Below are positions 53,598-60,912 of a DNA stretch of 64,000 bases, piece after piece (position 1 is the first letter of the stretch; every line of letters begins with the position of its first letter). Source of the stretch: an uncultured Collinsella sp. Its GTDB lineage: Bacteria > Actinomycetota > Coriobacteriia > Coriobacteriales > Coriobacteriaceae. The stretch covers positions 3,472 through 67,471 of the forward strand of contig UQTU01000012.1 of the NCBI GenBank assembly GCA_900544135.1, given 5' to 3'. Under the pieces are notes generated by a model, which was not told the DNA's origin, did not search any database, and saw only the letters and a program-made list of their open reading frames with translations. Both the position numbers and the translations under genes were made by a program.

Positions 53598-54722
53598 ATG
53601 TCCCAGTACGATTACCTTGTCGTCGGTGCCGGCCTTTCGGGCGCCGTCTTTGCCAATGCCGCCAAGCGCGCCGGCAAGTCGGTCCTGGTCATCGATCGCC
53701 GCGATCACATTGCCGGCAACATCTACACCGAGGACGTCGAGGGCATCCAGGTGCACCGCTACGGCGCGCATATCTTCCACACTTCCATGAAGGATGTCTG
53801 GGACTACGTCAACCGCTTCGCCGAGTTCAACAACTACGTCAACTCGCCGGTAGCCAACTTCCACGGCAACATGTACAACATGCCCTTCAATATGAACACC
53901 TTCGCCAAGATGTGGCCGGGCGTCGTCACGCCGGCGGACGCCAAGGCCAAGATCGCCGAGCAGGTGGCCGCCGAGAACATCGGCGAGCCGCAGAACCTCG
54001 AGGAGCAGGCACTGTCGCTCGTCGGCCGCGACATCTTCGAGACGCTCGTGAAGGGTTACACCGAGAAGCAGTGGGGCCGCGACTGCAAGGACCTGCCCGC
54101 GAGCATCATCAAGCGCCTCCCCTGCCGCTTTACCTACGACAACAACTATTTCAACGACCGCTACCAGGGCATCCCCATGGGCGGCTACACCAAGATGGTC
54201 GCTAACATGCTCGAGGGCGTCGAGGTGCGCTGCGGCGTGGAATACAAGGAGCTGATCGCCGCCGAGCCCGATATCGCCGCCAAGACGATCTACTGCGGCC
54301 CCATCGACGCGTTCTACGACTTTAAGCTGGGCACGCTCGAGTACCGCAGCCTGCGCTTTGAGACCGAGACCCTCGACGAGCAGGACCACCAGGGCGTGGC
54401 CGTGGTCAACTACACCGAGCGCGAGATCCCCTACACGCGCATCATCGAGCACAAGCACTTTGAGTTCGGCACGCAGGACAAGACCGTCATCACGCGCGAG
54501 TACCCGGCCGACTGGAAGCCCGGCGACGAGCCCTACTACCCCATCAACGACGCCAAGAACGAGGCCCTGTACAAGCAGTACGAGGAGCTGGCGGCGCAGG
54601 AGGGCGACGTGATCTTTGCCGGTCGCCTGGGCGGCTACAAGTACTACGACATGGACAAGGCCATCGCCGCCGCCTTCGAGCTCGTCCGCAACGAGCTGGG
54701 CGTGGAGCCGACTGAGGCGTAA
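53598..54722 (+). CDS. glf: UDP-galactopyranose mutase
   Basis: FAD enzyme converting UDP-galactopyranose to UDP-galactofuranose, the donor for galactofuranan chains. It has 374 residues. YLVVGAGLSGAVFANAAKRAGKSVLVIDRRDHIAGN is the FAD fold; HRYGAHIFHTS, YTEKQWGRDCKDLP and IPMGGYTKMVANML are family segments, with the active-site Arg/Tyr region near TFYDNN-like RFTYDNNYFNDRYQG. AAAGGAG lies 7 bases before the ATG. It is separated from the glycan cluster by tRNA-Arg(UCU) but clearly belongs functionally with the GlfT2-like genes. Confidence 0.96.
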   Translation: MSQYDYLVVGAGLSGAVFANAAKRAGKSVLVIDRRDHIAGNIYTEDVEGIQVHRYGAHIFHTSMKDVWDYVNRFAEFNNYVNSPVANFHGNMYNMPFNMNTFAKMWPGVVTPADAKAKIAEQVAAENIGEPQNLEEQALSLVGRDIFETLVKGYTEKQWGRDCKDLPASIIKRLPCRFTYDNNYFNDRYQGIPMGGYTKMVANMLEGVEVRCGVEYKELIAAEPDIAAKTIYCGPIDAFYDFKLGTLEYRSLRFETETLDEQDHQGVAVVNYTEREIPYTRIIEHKHFEFGTQDKTVITREYPADWKPGDEPYYPINDAKNEALYKQYEELAAQEGDVIFAGRLGGYKYYDMDKAIAAAFELVRNELGVEPTEA

Positions 54723-54765
54723 GAGCCCAACAGCCAAAGGCTGATAGCCATTCTGGGATGTAGAA

Positions 54766-54796
54766 AGTCCGGTGCAGCATCGCTGCACCGGACTTA
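54766..54796 (+). terminator. Terminator after glf
   Basis: AAGTCCGGTGCAGC and GCTGCACCGGACTT form a perfect 14-bp stem with a 3-base loop, followed by ATTGTTG. The stem is strong and the T-run weak. Confidence 0.75.
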
Positions 54797-54830
54797 TTGT
54801 TGAGGGAGCACTGCACGCGCACGCGTCCCA

Positions 54831-54861
54831 AAAAGCAAAGACCCGGCATTATACCGGGTCT
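54831..54861 (-). terminator. Terminator after tRNA-Arg(UCU)
   Basis: On the minus strand GACCCGG-TATAATG-CCGGGTC is followed by CTTTGCTTTTT. It lies 14 bases after the tRNA. Confidence 0.85.
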
Positions 54862-54874
54862 TCAAAAACTCTCT

Positions 54875-54951
54875 GGTGCTCCATGGCGGATTCGAACCGT
54901 CGACCTTGGGATTAGAAGTCCCCTGCTCTATCCAACTGAGCTAATGGAGCA
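54875..54951 (-). tRNA. tRNA-Arg (anticodon UCU)
   Basis: Acceptor GCTCCAT pairs perfectly with ATGGAGC; D arm GCTC/GAGC; anticodon loop CTTCTAA (anticodon TCT, reads AGA); T arm GACGG-TTCGAAT-CCGCC with one mismatch. The discriminator is A, and CCA is encoded at 54875-54877. A TATAAT box lies 45 bases upstream at 54996-55001 without a clear -35. Confidence 0.95.
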
Positions 54952-55003
54952 TAAAGCCGGGCGTCCAAGCGGGTGCAAGTTCACACGGCCAATAAATTAT
55001 AAC

Positions 55004-55771
55004 CTACTTGAACTGGTCGTGGTACGCCTTGCAGACCTCGGCCACGGGACCATCCATGCGCAGGTCACCCTTCTCGATCCACACGGCACGTTGGCAAATG
55101 CGCTCAACCTGCTCCATGGAGTGAGAAACGAACAAGACCGTGACGTCGCCACTCTCAATAAAGTGCTGAATACGGCGCTCGCATTTCTGCTGGAAAAAGA
55201 CATCGCCAACAGAAAGCGTCTCATCAACGATGAGAATATCGGGCTCGGTAATCGTAGCGATAGCAAAGGCGATACGCGCGACCATACCCGACGAGAAGTT
55301 CTTCAAGGGCATGTCAACGAAGTCTTTAAGCTCGGCGAACTCAATAATCTCGTCAAAACTAGCGTCAATAAACTCCTTGGTATAGCCAAGCAGCGCACCG
55401 TTCAGATAGATGTTCTCACGAGCCGTAAGCTCCGGGTCAAAGCCAGCACCAAGCTCAATCAGCGGCGCAATATTGCCGTGAACCTTAACCTCACCTTCGC
55501 TGGGCTCCAAAACGCCAGCGATGATCTTGAGCATCGTAGACTTGCCGGAACCGTTAGTACCAACAAGGCCAATGACCTCGCCGCGATGCACATCAAATGA
55601 AATGTGCTTAAGCGCACGGAATTCCTCAAAGAACAGCTCATGTTTTGCGAGCTTAATAAAATACTCTTTGAGGTTCGTAAGCGACTCGGACGCCATGTTA
55701 AAGATCATGGTGACGTCTTTGACCTCAACAGCAAGGGGCTGCTTGCTGTAATCAATAGCAGATTCAGTCAT
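55004..55771 (-). CDS. ABC transporter ATPase for glycan export (Wzt/TagH-like)
   Basis: Powers export of an undecaprenyl-linked polysaccharide. It has 255 residues from the ATG at 55771 (AAGGAG 8 bases upstream). Walker A is GLVGTNGSGKSTMLKII (about 68-84), the signature region KNFSSGMVARIAFA and Walker B PDILIVDETLSVGD follow, and SHSMEQVERIC has the switch His. The short N-terminus and the FFxEFRALKHISFDV segment fit the Wzt/RfbB/TagH branch. There is no C-terminal glycan-binding domain, so export should not need a chain-end cap. Confidence 0.93.
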   Translation of the reverse strand: MTESAIDYSKQPLAVEVKDVTMIFNMASESLTNLKEYFIKLAKHELFFEEFRALKHISFDVHRGEVIGLVGTNGSGKSTMLKIIAGVLEPSEGEVKVHGNIAPLIELGAGFDPELTARENIYLNGALLGYTKEFIDASFDEIIEFAELKDFVDMPLKNFSSGMVARIAFAIATITEPDILIVDETLSVGDVFFQQKCERRIQHFIESGDVTVLFVSHSMEQVERICQRAVWIEKGDLRMDGPVAEVCKAYHDQFK

Positions 55772-55783
55772 AAACAGCACTCC

Positions 55784-56629
55784 TTAGATGTAGAGGATAA
55801 ACTTGTGCTCGGTCTTGTGAAAGACGGCGTAACCAATAGCAAGAGCAAGAATAGCCCAAACAACACACAGCCCAAAGGTAAGCGCAGAAGGCACGGTATT
55901 AAACAGGAAGATATCACGCATAAACTGGAGGTAGTTGTACATGGGATTCACAACCACAAGGACCTGGATCCAATGTGCCATTTGGCTAATGAAGTCGGTT
56001 GTCCAGAAAATCGGCGTCAGATACATCCAGGCCGTGATAACAACGGTCCACAGGTGCATAACATCGCGGAAAAAAACCGCCAGCGCAGACAGCATCATGC
56101 CCAAGCCCATGCAGAAACACATGAGCAGGAGCAAGCAAACCGGCAGCAGAATTAAATGCCAGGTGGGAAGCACGTGGAACCAAAGCATAACCAAGGCGAC
56201 GGCAACCAAAGAGAAGGCGAAGTTAACGAGCGAGAACAGCACCTTCTGCACCGGAAAGACCCAACGGTGCACCTTAACCTTCTTAAGCAGAGAGGAAGCC
56301 CAAATGATGGACATAAGCGCTTGGTTCGTCGACTCGGACATGACAGAGAACGTCACGTTACCGACGATCAAGTAAAGCGGATACATTTCGGGCGTAATAG
56401 AACCATTGCGACCTTGCGCGAAGATTGTCGAAAACACGATCGACATAACAACCATCATCAGCAGCGGGTTAAGCACGGACCATGCCACGCCCAGAACACT
56501 GCGACGATATTTGATCTTAAAATCTTTCGTGACAAGCTGCTTAAGAATGAACTTGTCCTTTTCAAAATCATTTTTTGCGTGAGAGGCCGGTTTAGCCACC
56601 GCTTTCTGACTCTCTACGTTGTCAGCCAC
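55784..56629 (-). CDS. ABC transporter permease for glycan export (Wzm/TagG-like)
   Basis: Membrane partner of the ATPase downstream. It has 281 residues from a GTG at 56629 (AAGGAG 7 bases upstream). A charged N-terminus precedes KDFKIKYRRSVLGVAWSVLNPLLMMVVMSIVFS, the typical ABC-2 entry, with six hydrophobic segments and FFRDVMHLWTVVITAWMYLTPIFW, followed by NPMYNYLQFMRDIF. A TATACT box is at 56668-56673. It shares an intergenic region with the divergent GT2 gene. Confidence 0.93.
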   Translation of the reverse strand: MADNVESQKAVAKPASHAKNDFEKDKFILKQLVTKDFKIKYRRSVLGVAWSVLNPLLMMVVMSIVFSTIFAQGRNGSITPEMYPLYLIVGNVTFSVMSESTNQALMSIIWASSLLKKVKVHRWVFPVQKVLFSLVNFAFSLVAVALVMLWFHVLPTWHLILLPVCLLLLMCFCMGLGMMLSALAVFFRDVMHLWTVVITAWMYLTPIFWTTDFISQMAHWIQVLVVVNPMYNYLQFMRDIFLFNTVPSALTFGLCVVWAILALAIGYAVFHKTEHKFILYI

Positions 56630-56790
56630 GGACCATCTCCTTGTCTCGTAAAACATAACAGTGGAAAGTATAGCCCTCCCACGTTGACGATAACTCACCG
56701 CAACAAATCTGGAAAACTAACCCATATCTAATCAAAGGGGCAGACGATAGGTATACTTTCGACCCGTTGATTCATTAAAGGAGGTCCTAC

Positions 56791-57720
56791 ATGGACTATT
56801 CGAATACCGTCGTCATAATCCCCTGCTACAACGAAGCGCTAACGATTGGCAAAGTTGTCGACGATTTTCATCGAGAGTTACCCGGTGCAACCGTCTTTGT
56901 ATATGACAACAACTCGTCTGATGGCACTTCGCAAATCGCCAAGCAGCACGGTGCCACGGTGCGCCACGAGCCCAGACAGGGCAAAGGCAACGTGTGCCGC
57001 CAAATGTTCCGTGATGTCGACGCCGAATGCTATCTAATGGTTGATGGAGACGACACTTACCCCGCCGAGGCGGCAAAGGCGCTTTGCGAGCCCATCCTTA
57101 ACGGCGAAGCCGATATGACCGTTGGCGATCGCCTGTCAAACGGCACCTATGCCGAAGAGAACAAGAGGGCCTTCCACGGCTTTGGCAACAATCTTGTTCG
57201 CGCCATGATCAAGTGGATTTACGGCTACAGCTTTGACGACGTGATGACCGGCTACCGAGCCATGAGCAGACCCTTCGTCAAGACCTTCCCCGTTTTGAGC
57301 GAGGGCTTCCAGATTGAGACCGAGCTCTCCATCCACGCTGTCGATCACCGCTGGCGAATTAAAGACGTGCCGGTGGAGTATCGCGATCGGCCCGCAGGCT
57401 CCGAGTCCAAGCTCAACACCGTTAGCGACGGCATCAAGGTCATCGCAATGATTGGAACGCTCTTTAAAGACTATCGTCCGCTCAAGTTCTTTACCCTTAT
57501 AGCGCTCATCTTCGCCATCATAGGCCTTGCCCTCGGAATTCCAATTGTTGTGGAGTACTTCCAAACCGGCTTAGTCCCCCGCTTCCCCACGGCCATACTT
57601 GCGGCCTCATTCATGTTCCTGTGTGGGTTGAGCCTAGCAACGGGACTAATCCTCGACTCAGTTGCAAAAGTCGAAAGAAAACAATGGGAGTTACAAGCCT
57701 ATAAAACCTATTCAAAATAA
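56791..57720 (+). CDS. GT2 glycosyltransferase with C-terminal membrane helices
   Basis: Resembles dolichol/polyprenyl-phosphate hexose synthases. It has 309 residues. VVIIPCYNEALTIGKVVDDF and VYDNNSSDGT form the nucleotide-sugar fold, DGDDTYP (about 89-95) is the DxD metal site, and GFQIETELSIHA is typical. Two membrane helices (about 230-250 and 265-290) follow, as in Actinobacterial members that face the membrane. It may make an undecaprenyl-phosphate sugar or start or decorate the glycan. AAAGGAGG precedes the ATG. A TATACT box is at 56752-56757 without a good -35. Confidence 0.88.
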   Translation: MDYSNTVVIIPCYNEALTIGKVVDDFHRELPGATVFVYDNNSSDGTSQIAKQHGATVRHEPRQGKGNVCRQMFRDVDAECYLMVDGDDTYPAEAAKALCEPILNGEADMTVGDRLSNGTYAEENKRAFHGFGNNLVRAMIKWIYGYSFDDVMTGYRAMSRPFVKTFPVLSEGFQIETELSIHAVDHRWRIKDVPVEYRDRPAGSESKLNTVSDGIKVIAMIGTLFKDYRPLKFFTLIALIFAIIGLALGIPIVVEYFQTGLVPRFPTAILAASFMFLCGLSLATGLILDSVAKVERKQWELQAYKTYSK

Positions 57721-57721
57721 G

Positions 57722-57750
57722 AAGAGGTCCGGACTTAATCCGGACCTCTT
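57722..57750. terminator. Bidirectional terminator between convergent genes
   Basis: AAGAGGTCCGGA and TCCGGACCTCTT form a perfect 12-bp stem with loop CTTAA. Plus-strand readers meet CTTATTTC next and minus-strand readers CTTATTTTG. It ends the GT2 gene (plus) and the GlfT2-like gene (minus). Confidence 0.9.
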
Positions 57751-57751
57751 C

Positions 57752-59593
57752 TTATTTCAGACCTAAATACTGTTCCCAAAACTCTCGCGAAGTCATGTAC
57801 GGCATGGCATCTTTCCATGCCCCCCTGACGCTCTTGCCCTCTTTACGATAGCGCGCCATCAGTTCGTGCTCTCGGCGGCGAATACTCTTGAACCGCGCCC
57901 GATCCATCGTGCGGACCGACCCCTTCTCGCGGGTCGGATCAAGAAATACCAGCGTCTTGCAACGCGTCGAATTGCCTTCAAGCGTACAGCTGCCATTCTT
58001 AACTGCATAGCCGGGCTTTCCGCGCAACAGCGCATCGGGAAGATAGTGTTTGTCGTAAGGAATAGATCTCCAATACTTCATAAATTTCGAAGGATGGAAT
58101 TCCAGATTAACATTAGCGAGCACTTGCTCCGTAACCCCAGCCTTGCGAAGAAGCTCTGGATCCATTTCGGAAACAGGAATCAGCTTTTCGTTTAACTTAC
58201 CCTTACCAATCATCGTCGCGGCGCCATCAAGCTTCTGGAGATACTCAGGGCCGCGCAGATAGTCCTCAAAGCCATCAAGGATAAACTCAGCAGCCTGATA
58301 ATCCATATCGCGCAAGTTCTGACGTACCCCTCGCTGAATACGAAGGACAAACATTTTCTCATCAGCACAATCATCGAGTGAAATCATGGCAAAGAAGTTG
58401 CGGAAGTACTGGTAGCAGTCAACCGAAGCGCGGAAACGCCCCTCAAAGCTTGCATGCCACACGCAAATGCAATTCATGGTCATGTAGACAGGCTTATTGC
58501 GCATGCCAAACTCAACGTCGTCGCAGCGGATAAAGAAAGGCATGGGAAGGCCGTTCTTTTCGATAGCCTTCACCGGAATGCAGCTATACCACCAAGCCCC
58601 ATAGGCCTGATCAACTTCAACGTTCGTGCGTTCATTTTCGAGGATGTCGGACAGCTTGCCAACATTCAAGTCCTCTTTTACGCGACGATAGGCACCAGTG
58701 GTCGCCACATACGAGACATCCTCGAACTGACGAGTAGGGTCCTCCATTGAGAGCATGGCGCCGTTAATAAAGGCATCCTTATACTTGCCTTTAGCAAGAG
58801 AGAGGAGATTGAACGTGCGGATCAAACTCTCGGGCATAATAGAGACATCGTCATCCATCAAAATGATGTGAGTGTACTGATCAGGAGTTTCAGTAGCCGC
58901 CATCATTCCACGTGCGAATCCTCCCGAACCGCCCGTATTGGGATTCGGGAGCACGGTGACTAGCTCATCGGAAAGTGATGCAGAATCGAGCGTCTGTCCA
59001 TTGTCGACGACAAACATGTGGAAGTGGTCGCGAATCGGACCGTCCTCTTTGGAGATGCCCGCTTTAACGAGTTCAATATTCGGAAGAATGTACTGCTCAT
59101 TCTTAAATGTAGTAGTAGAAAGAGCAAGATTGATCTGGTTAATTGAGTCCTCAGGAACATCAGTCAGATAAGAGGCGTTCAAGAGGTCTACGGAATAGCC
59201 CTCATCACTCTCAATCCTAAAACCGATCAAGTCGTAGCCGGTTGTATCGATATCAATATCGAGAACGCAAGGATCAATTTCATTGCCATCAAAAGGATTC
59301 GATTTAAGCTCGACAGGATTCAGCTCGCTAGATCTCACTCCATGAACGACAACCCGGCCCCTGCCAAATAAAGCCATATGCAAGACGACGCCGCCAACAG
59401 ACGCATACTGATGCCATTTGCCAGCAGATAGGCCATTCACATACGTCAGAAAGTCAACGTGTCCATTGACATGAAGTGAATGTATATCGTCATCATACGA
59501 AGCACCACCGGAGAGCACGCGATAGTAGAGTTCGGGAAAATCCTTTGCATGCTTTTCAACTTTAAGTACAACATTCGCAAGTTTAAACTGCAT
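57752..59593 (-). CDS. GlfT2-like galactofuranosyltransferase (copy 1)
   Basis: Probably polymerises galactofuranose from UDP-Galf. It has 613 residues from the ATG at 59593 (AAGG upstream). A beta-rich N-terminal domain of about 160 residues is followed by the GT-A core: LSTTTFKNEQYILPNI, FVVDNGQTL, LPNPNTGGSGGFARGM and IILMDDDVSIMPES (metal-binding DDD about 244). The His ligand region is CICVWHASF (about 379). This domain order matches mycobacterial GlfT2. A C-terminal helical part ends with EFWEQYLGLK. Its paralogue lies 1.3 kb upstream. AT content is higher than in the flanking housekeeping genes. Confidence 0.9.
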   Translation of the reverse strand: MQFKLANVVLKVEKHAKDFPELYYRVLSGGASYDDDIHSLHVNGHVDFLTYVNGLSAGKWHQYASVGGVVLHMALFGRGRVVVHGVRSSELNPVELKSNPFDGNEIDPCVLDIDIDTTGYDLIGFRIESDEGYSVDLLNASYLTDVPEDSINQINLALSTTTFKNEQYILPNIELVKAGISKEDGPIRDHFHMFVVDNGQTLDSASLSDELVTVLPNPNTGGSGGFARGMMAATETPDQYTHIILMDDDVSIMPESLIRTFNLLSLAKGKYKDAFINGAMLSMEDPTRQFEDVSYVATTGAYRRVKEDLNVGKLSDILENERTNVEVDQAYGAWWYSCIPVKAIEKNGLPMPFFIRCDDVEFGMRNKPVYMTMNCICVWHASFEGRFRASVDCYQYFRNFFAMISLDDCADEKMFVLRIQRGVRQNLRDMDYQAAEFILDGFEDYLRGPEYLQKLDGAATMIGKGKLNEKLIPVSEMDPELLRKAGVTEQVLANVNLEFHPSKFMKYWRSIPYDKHYLPDALLRGKPGYAVKNGSCTLEGNSTRCKTLVFLDPTREKGSVRTMDRARFKSIRRREHELMARYRKEGKSVRGAWKDAMPYMTSREFWEQYLGLK

Positions 59594-59625
59594 TTTAAAT
59601 ACCTTAATCAAAGCCGTTGTAACTA

Positions 59626-60813
59626 CTAATTACATTCGTCGACAAGCTTTGCCATCGCGGAGCGAACATCGGGATCAGACAAAACATCCTTTGCAAAATG
59701 ATCATGCCCACAGATGTCCATTGGCATGTAAGGCCATCCAGGATAGCAATCATCAGCGACCTTTTCCGCTTTCGCGGGAACCAAAAAAGAGAAGCTGTCA
59801 AACGGATGCTTTCTTACGGGAAGGATATCGTTGCGGTCCCAAATTATTTTACGTTTAGGGGCATCAAAAACGTTATCAATCGCGTATGCAAAATCACCAC
59901 GAGACTCATCGGTTAACAAACCTAGATCATGAGCCTTTTCATTAAACGAATCGAATACGCTCTGGACAAGATCAATCTCCGCAGAAGAAACAACTGTTCT
60001 CTGAGCTTCCAAGTCAACATCTCCGCACTGCACGCTAAGCCCACTGTGTGGATGAACCATCCAAGGATTATCTTTCCAAAAACTAAACTCACGTTCATTT
60101 TTGTCAAAGAAATCCATAAGCTCAATTCTGAGTTGCCTAAGTTGATCGTTCGCGCGCTTGGAATTCTCGGCCGCCCGGTCGTAAATCGAAATGTCCACAA
60201 AACAAGGTATAAGCGAATTAGTTGAACAAAAGCGAACTTGACGACACTTTACAAACCAGTCATATACGAGGGTGATTTGATATTCAGGGTCGTCTATTAA
60301 AGCGGCAGTGAGCTTATCCACATCGGACCTAAGCATGCAGATATCAATATCGTCGTCCCAAGGAATAAAACCCGATCGAGACAAGGTGCCAACAAGAGAA
60401 CCATAAGAAAGCCAGTATTGAATATTATTGGCAACACAAATCGCGTCTAGCTTACTCATCAAGGCCGCGTTTGCCTGCTGCATCAATCGAATATCACCCT
60501 CGGCGTCGGGTAATGCATCAAAGATTTTGCAACGGAGCTCAAAAGGGGTGAGATCGGGGTACGCACGTCGCGCTAACAATTCAAAGCGAAGCCTCATTTG
60601 TTCTGACAGACTTTGTTGGCGTTGCTTGAGCAATTCAATTTCTGGAAATAGCCGAGTATCGAATTTGTAATTGATATTCATATTGATACCGTTATCGGCC
60701 TGCTCAATACGGGCGAAAACCTCGTCAAAACGACGGTCCATATCCTCATGCATAGCATGCAACGATCGGGATGAGCCAGGGAGGATCTTTTTAATAGTAG
60801 AAAGCAAGGACAT
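59626..60813 (-). CDS. LicD-family phosphotransferase-like protein
   Basis: LicD proteins add phosphocholine or related phospho-groups to surface glycans. It has 395 residues. A coiled-coil-like N-terminus (about 15-85; DMDRRFDEVFARIEQADNG, LLKQRQQSLSEQM) precedes the nucleotidyltransferase-fold core IQYWLSYGSLVGTLSRSGF and IPWDDDIDICMLRSD (about 133-160), which has the metal-binding DDDID. FVDISIYDR and PFDSFSFLVPAKAEKVADDCYPGWPY follow. No choline uptake or CTP-choline genes are in the window, so the substituent is unknown. It lies between the two GlfT2-like genes on the same strand. Confidence 0.88.
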   Translation of the reverse strand: MSLLSTIKKILPGSSRSLHAMHEDMDRRFDEVFARIEQADNGINMNINYKFDTRLFPEIELLKQRQQSLSEQMRLRFELLARRAYPDLTPFELRCKIFDALPDAEGDIRLMQQANAALMSKLDAICVANNIQYWLSYGSLVGTLSRSGFIPWDDDIDICMLRSDVDKLTAALIDDPEYQITLVYDWFVKCRQVRFCSTNSLIPCFVDISIYDRAAENSKRANDQLRQLRIELMDFFDKNEREFSFWKDNPWMVHPHSGLSVQCGDVDLEAQRTVVSSAEIDLVQSVFDSFNEKAHDLGLLTDESRGDFAYAIDNVFDAPKRKIIWDRNDILPVRKHPFDSFSFLVPAKAEKVADDCYPGWPYMPMDICGHDHFAKDVLSDPDVRSAMAKLVDECN

Positions 60814-60867
60814 GGCTTAACCTTCGCAACGACAAACAATGAACGAAGCACAATTACTCATATGATA

Positions 60868-60904
60868 CAAAAGAATGAGTGGGTCCCACCTTGAAACCCA
60901 CTCA
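60868..60904 (-). terminator. Terminator after GlfT2-like copy 2
   Basis: On the minus strand TGAGTGGGT and ACCCACTCA form a 9-bp stem with an 11-base loop, followed by TTCTTTTG. The downstream licD-like gene starts about 55 bases later, so transcription may partly continue. Confidence 0.75.
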
Positions 60905-60912
60905 CATGAAGA

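Noticed and set aside
54996..55001. A full sigma-70-type promoter for tRNA-Arg(UCU)
   Set aside because: TATAAT is present, but no -35 box at 16-18 bases was found; mentioned only in the tRNA entry.
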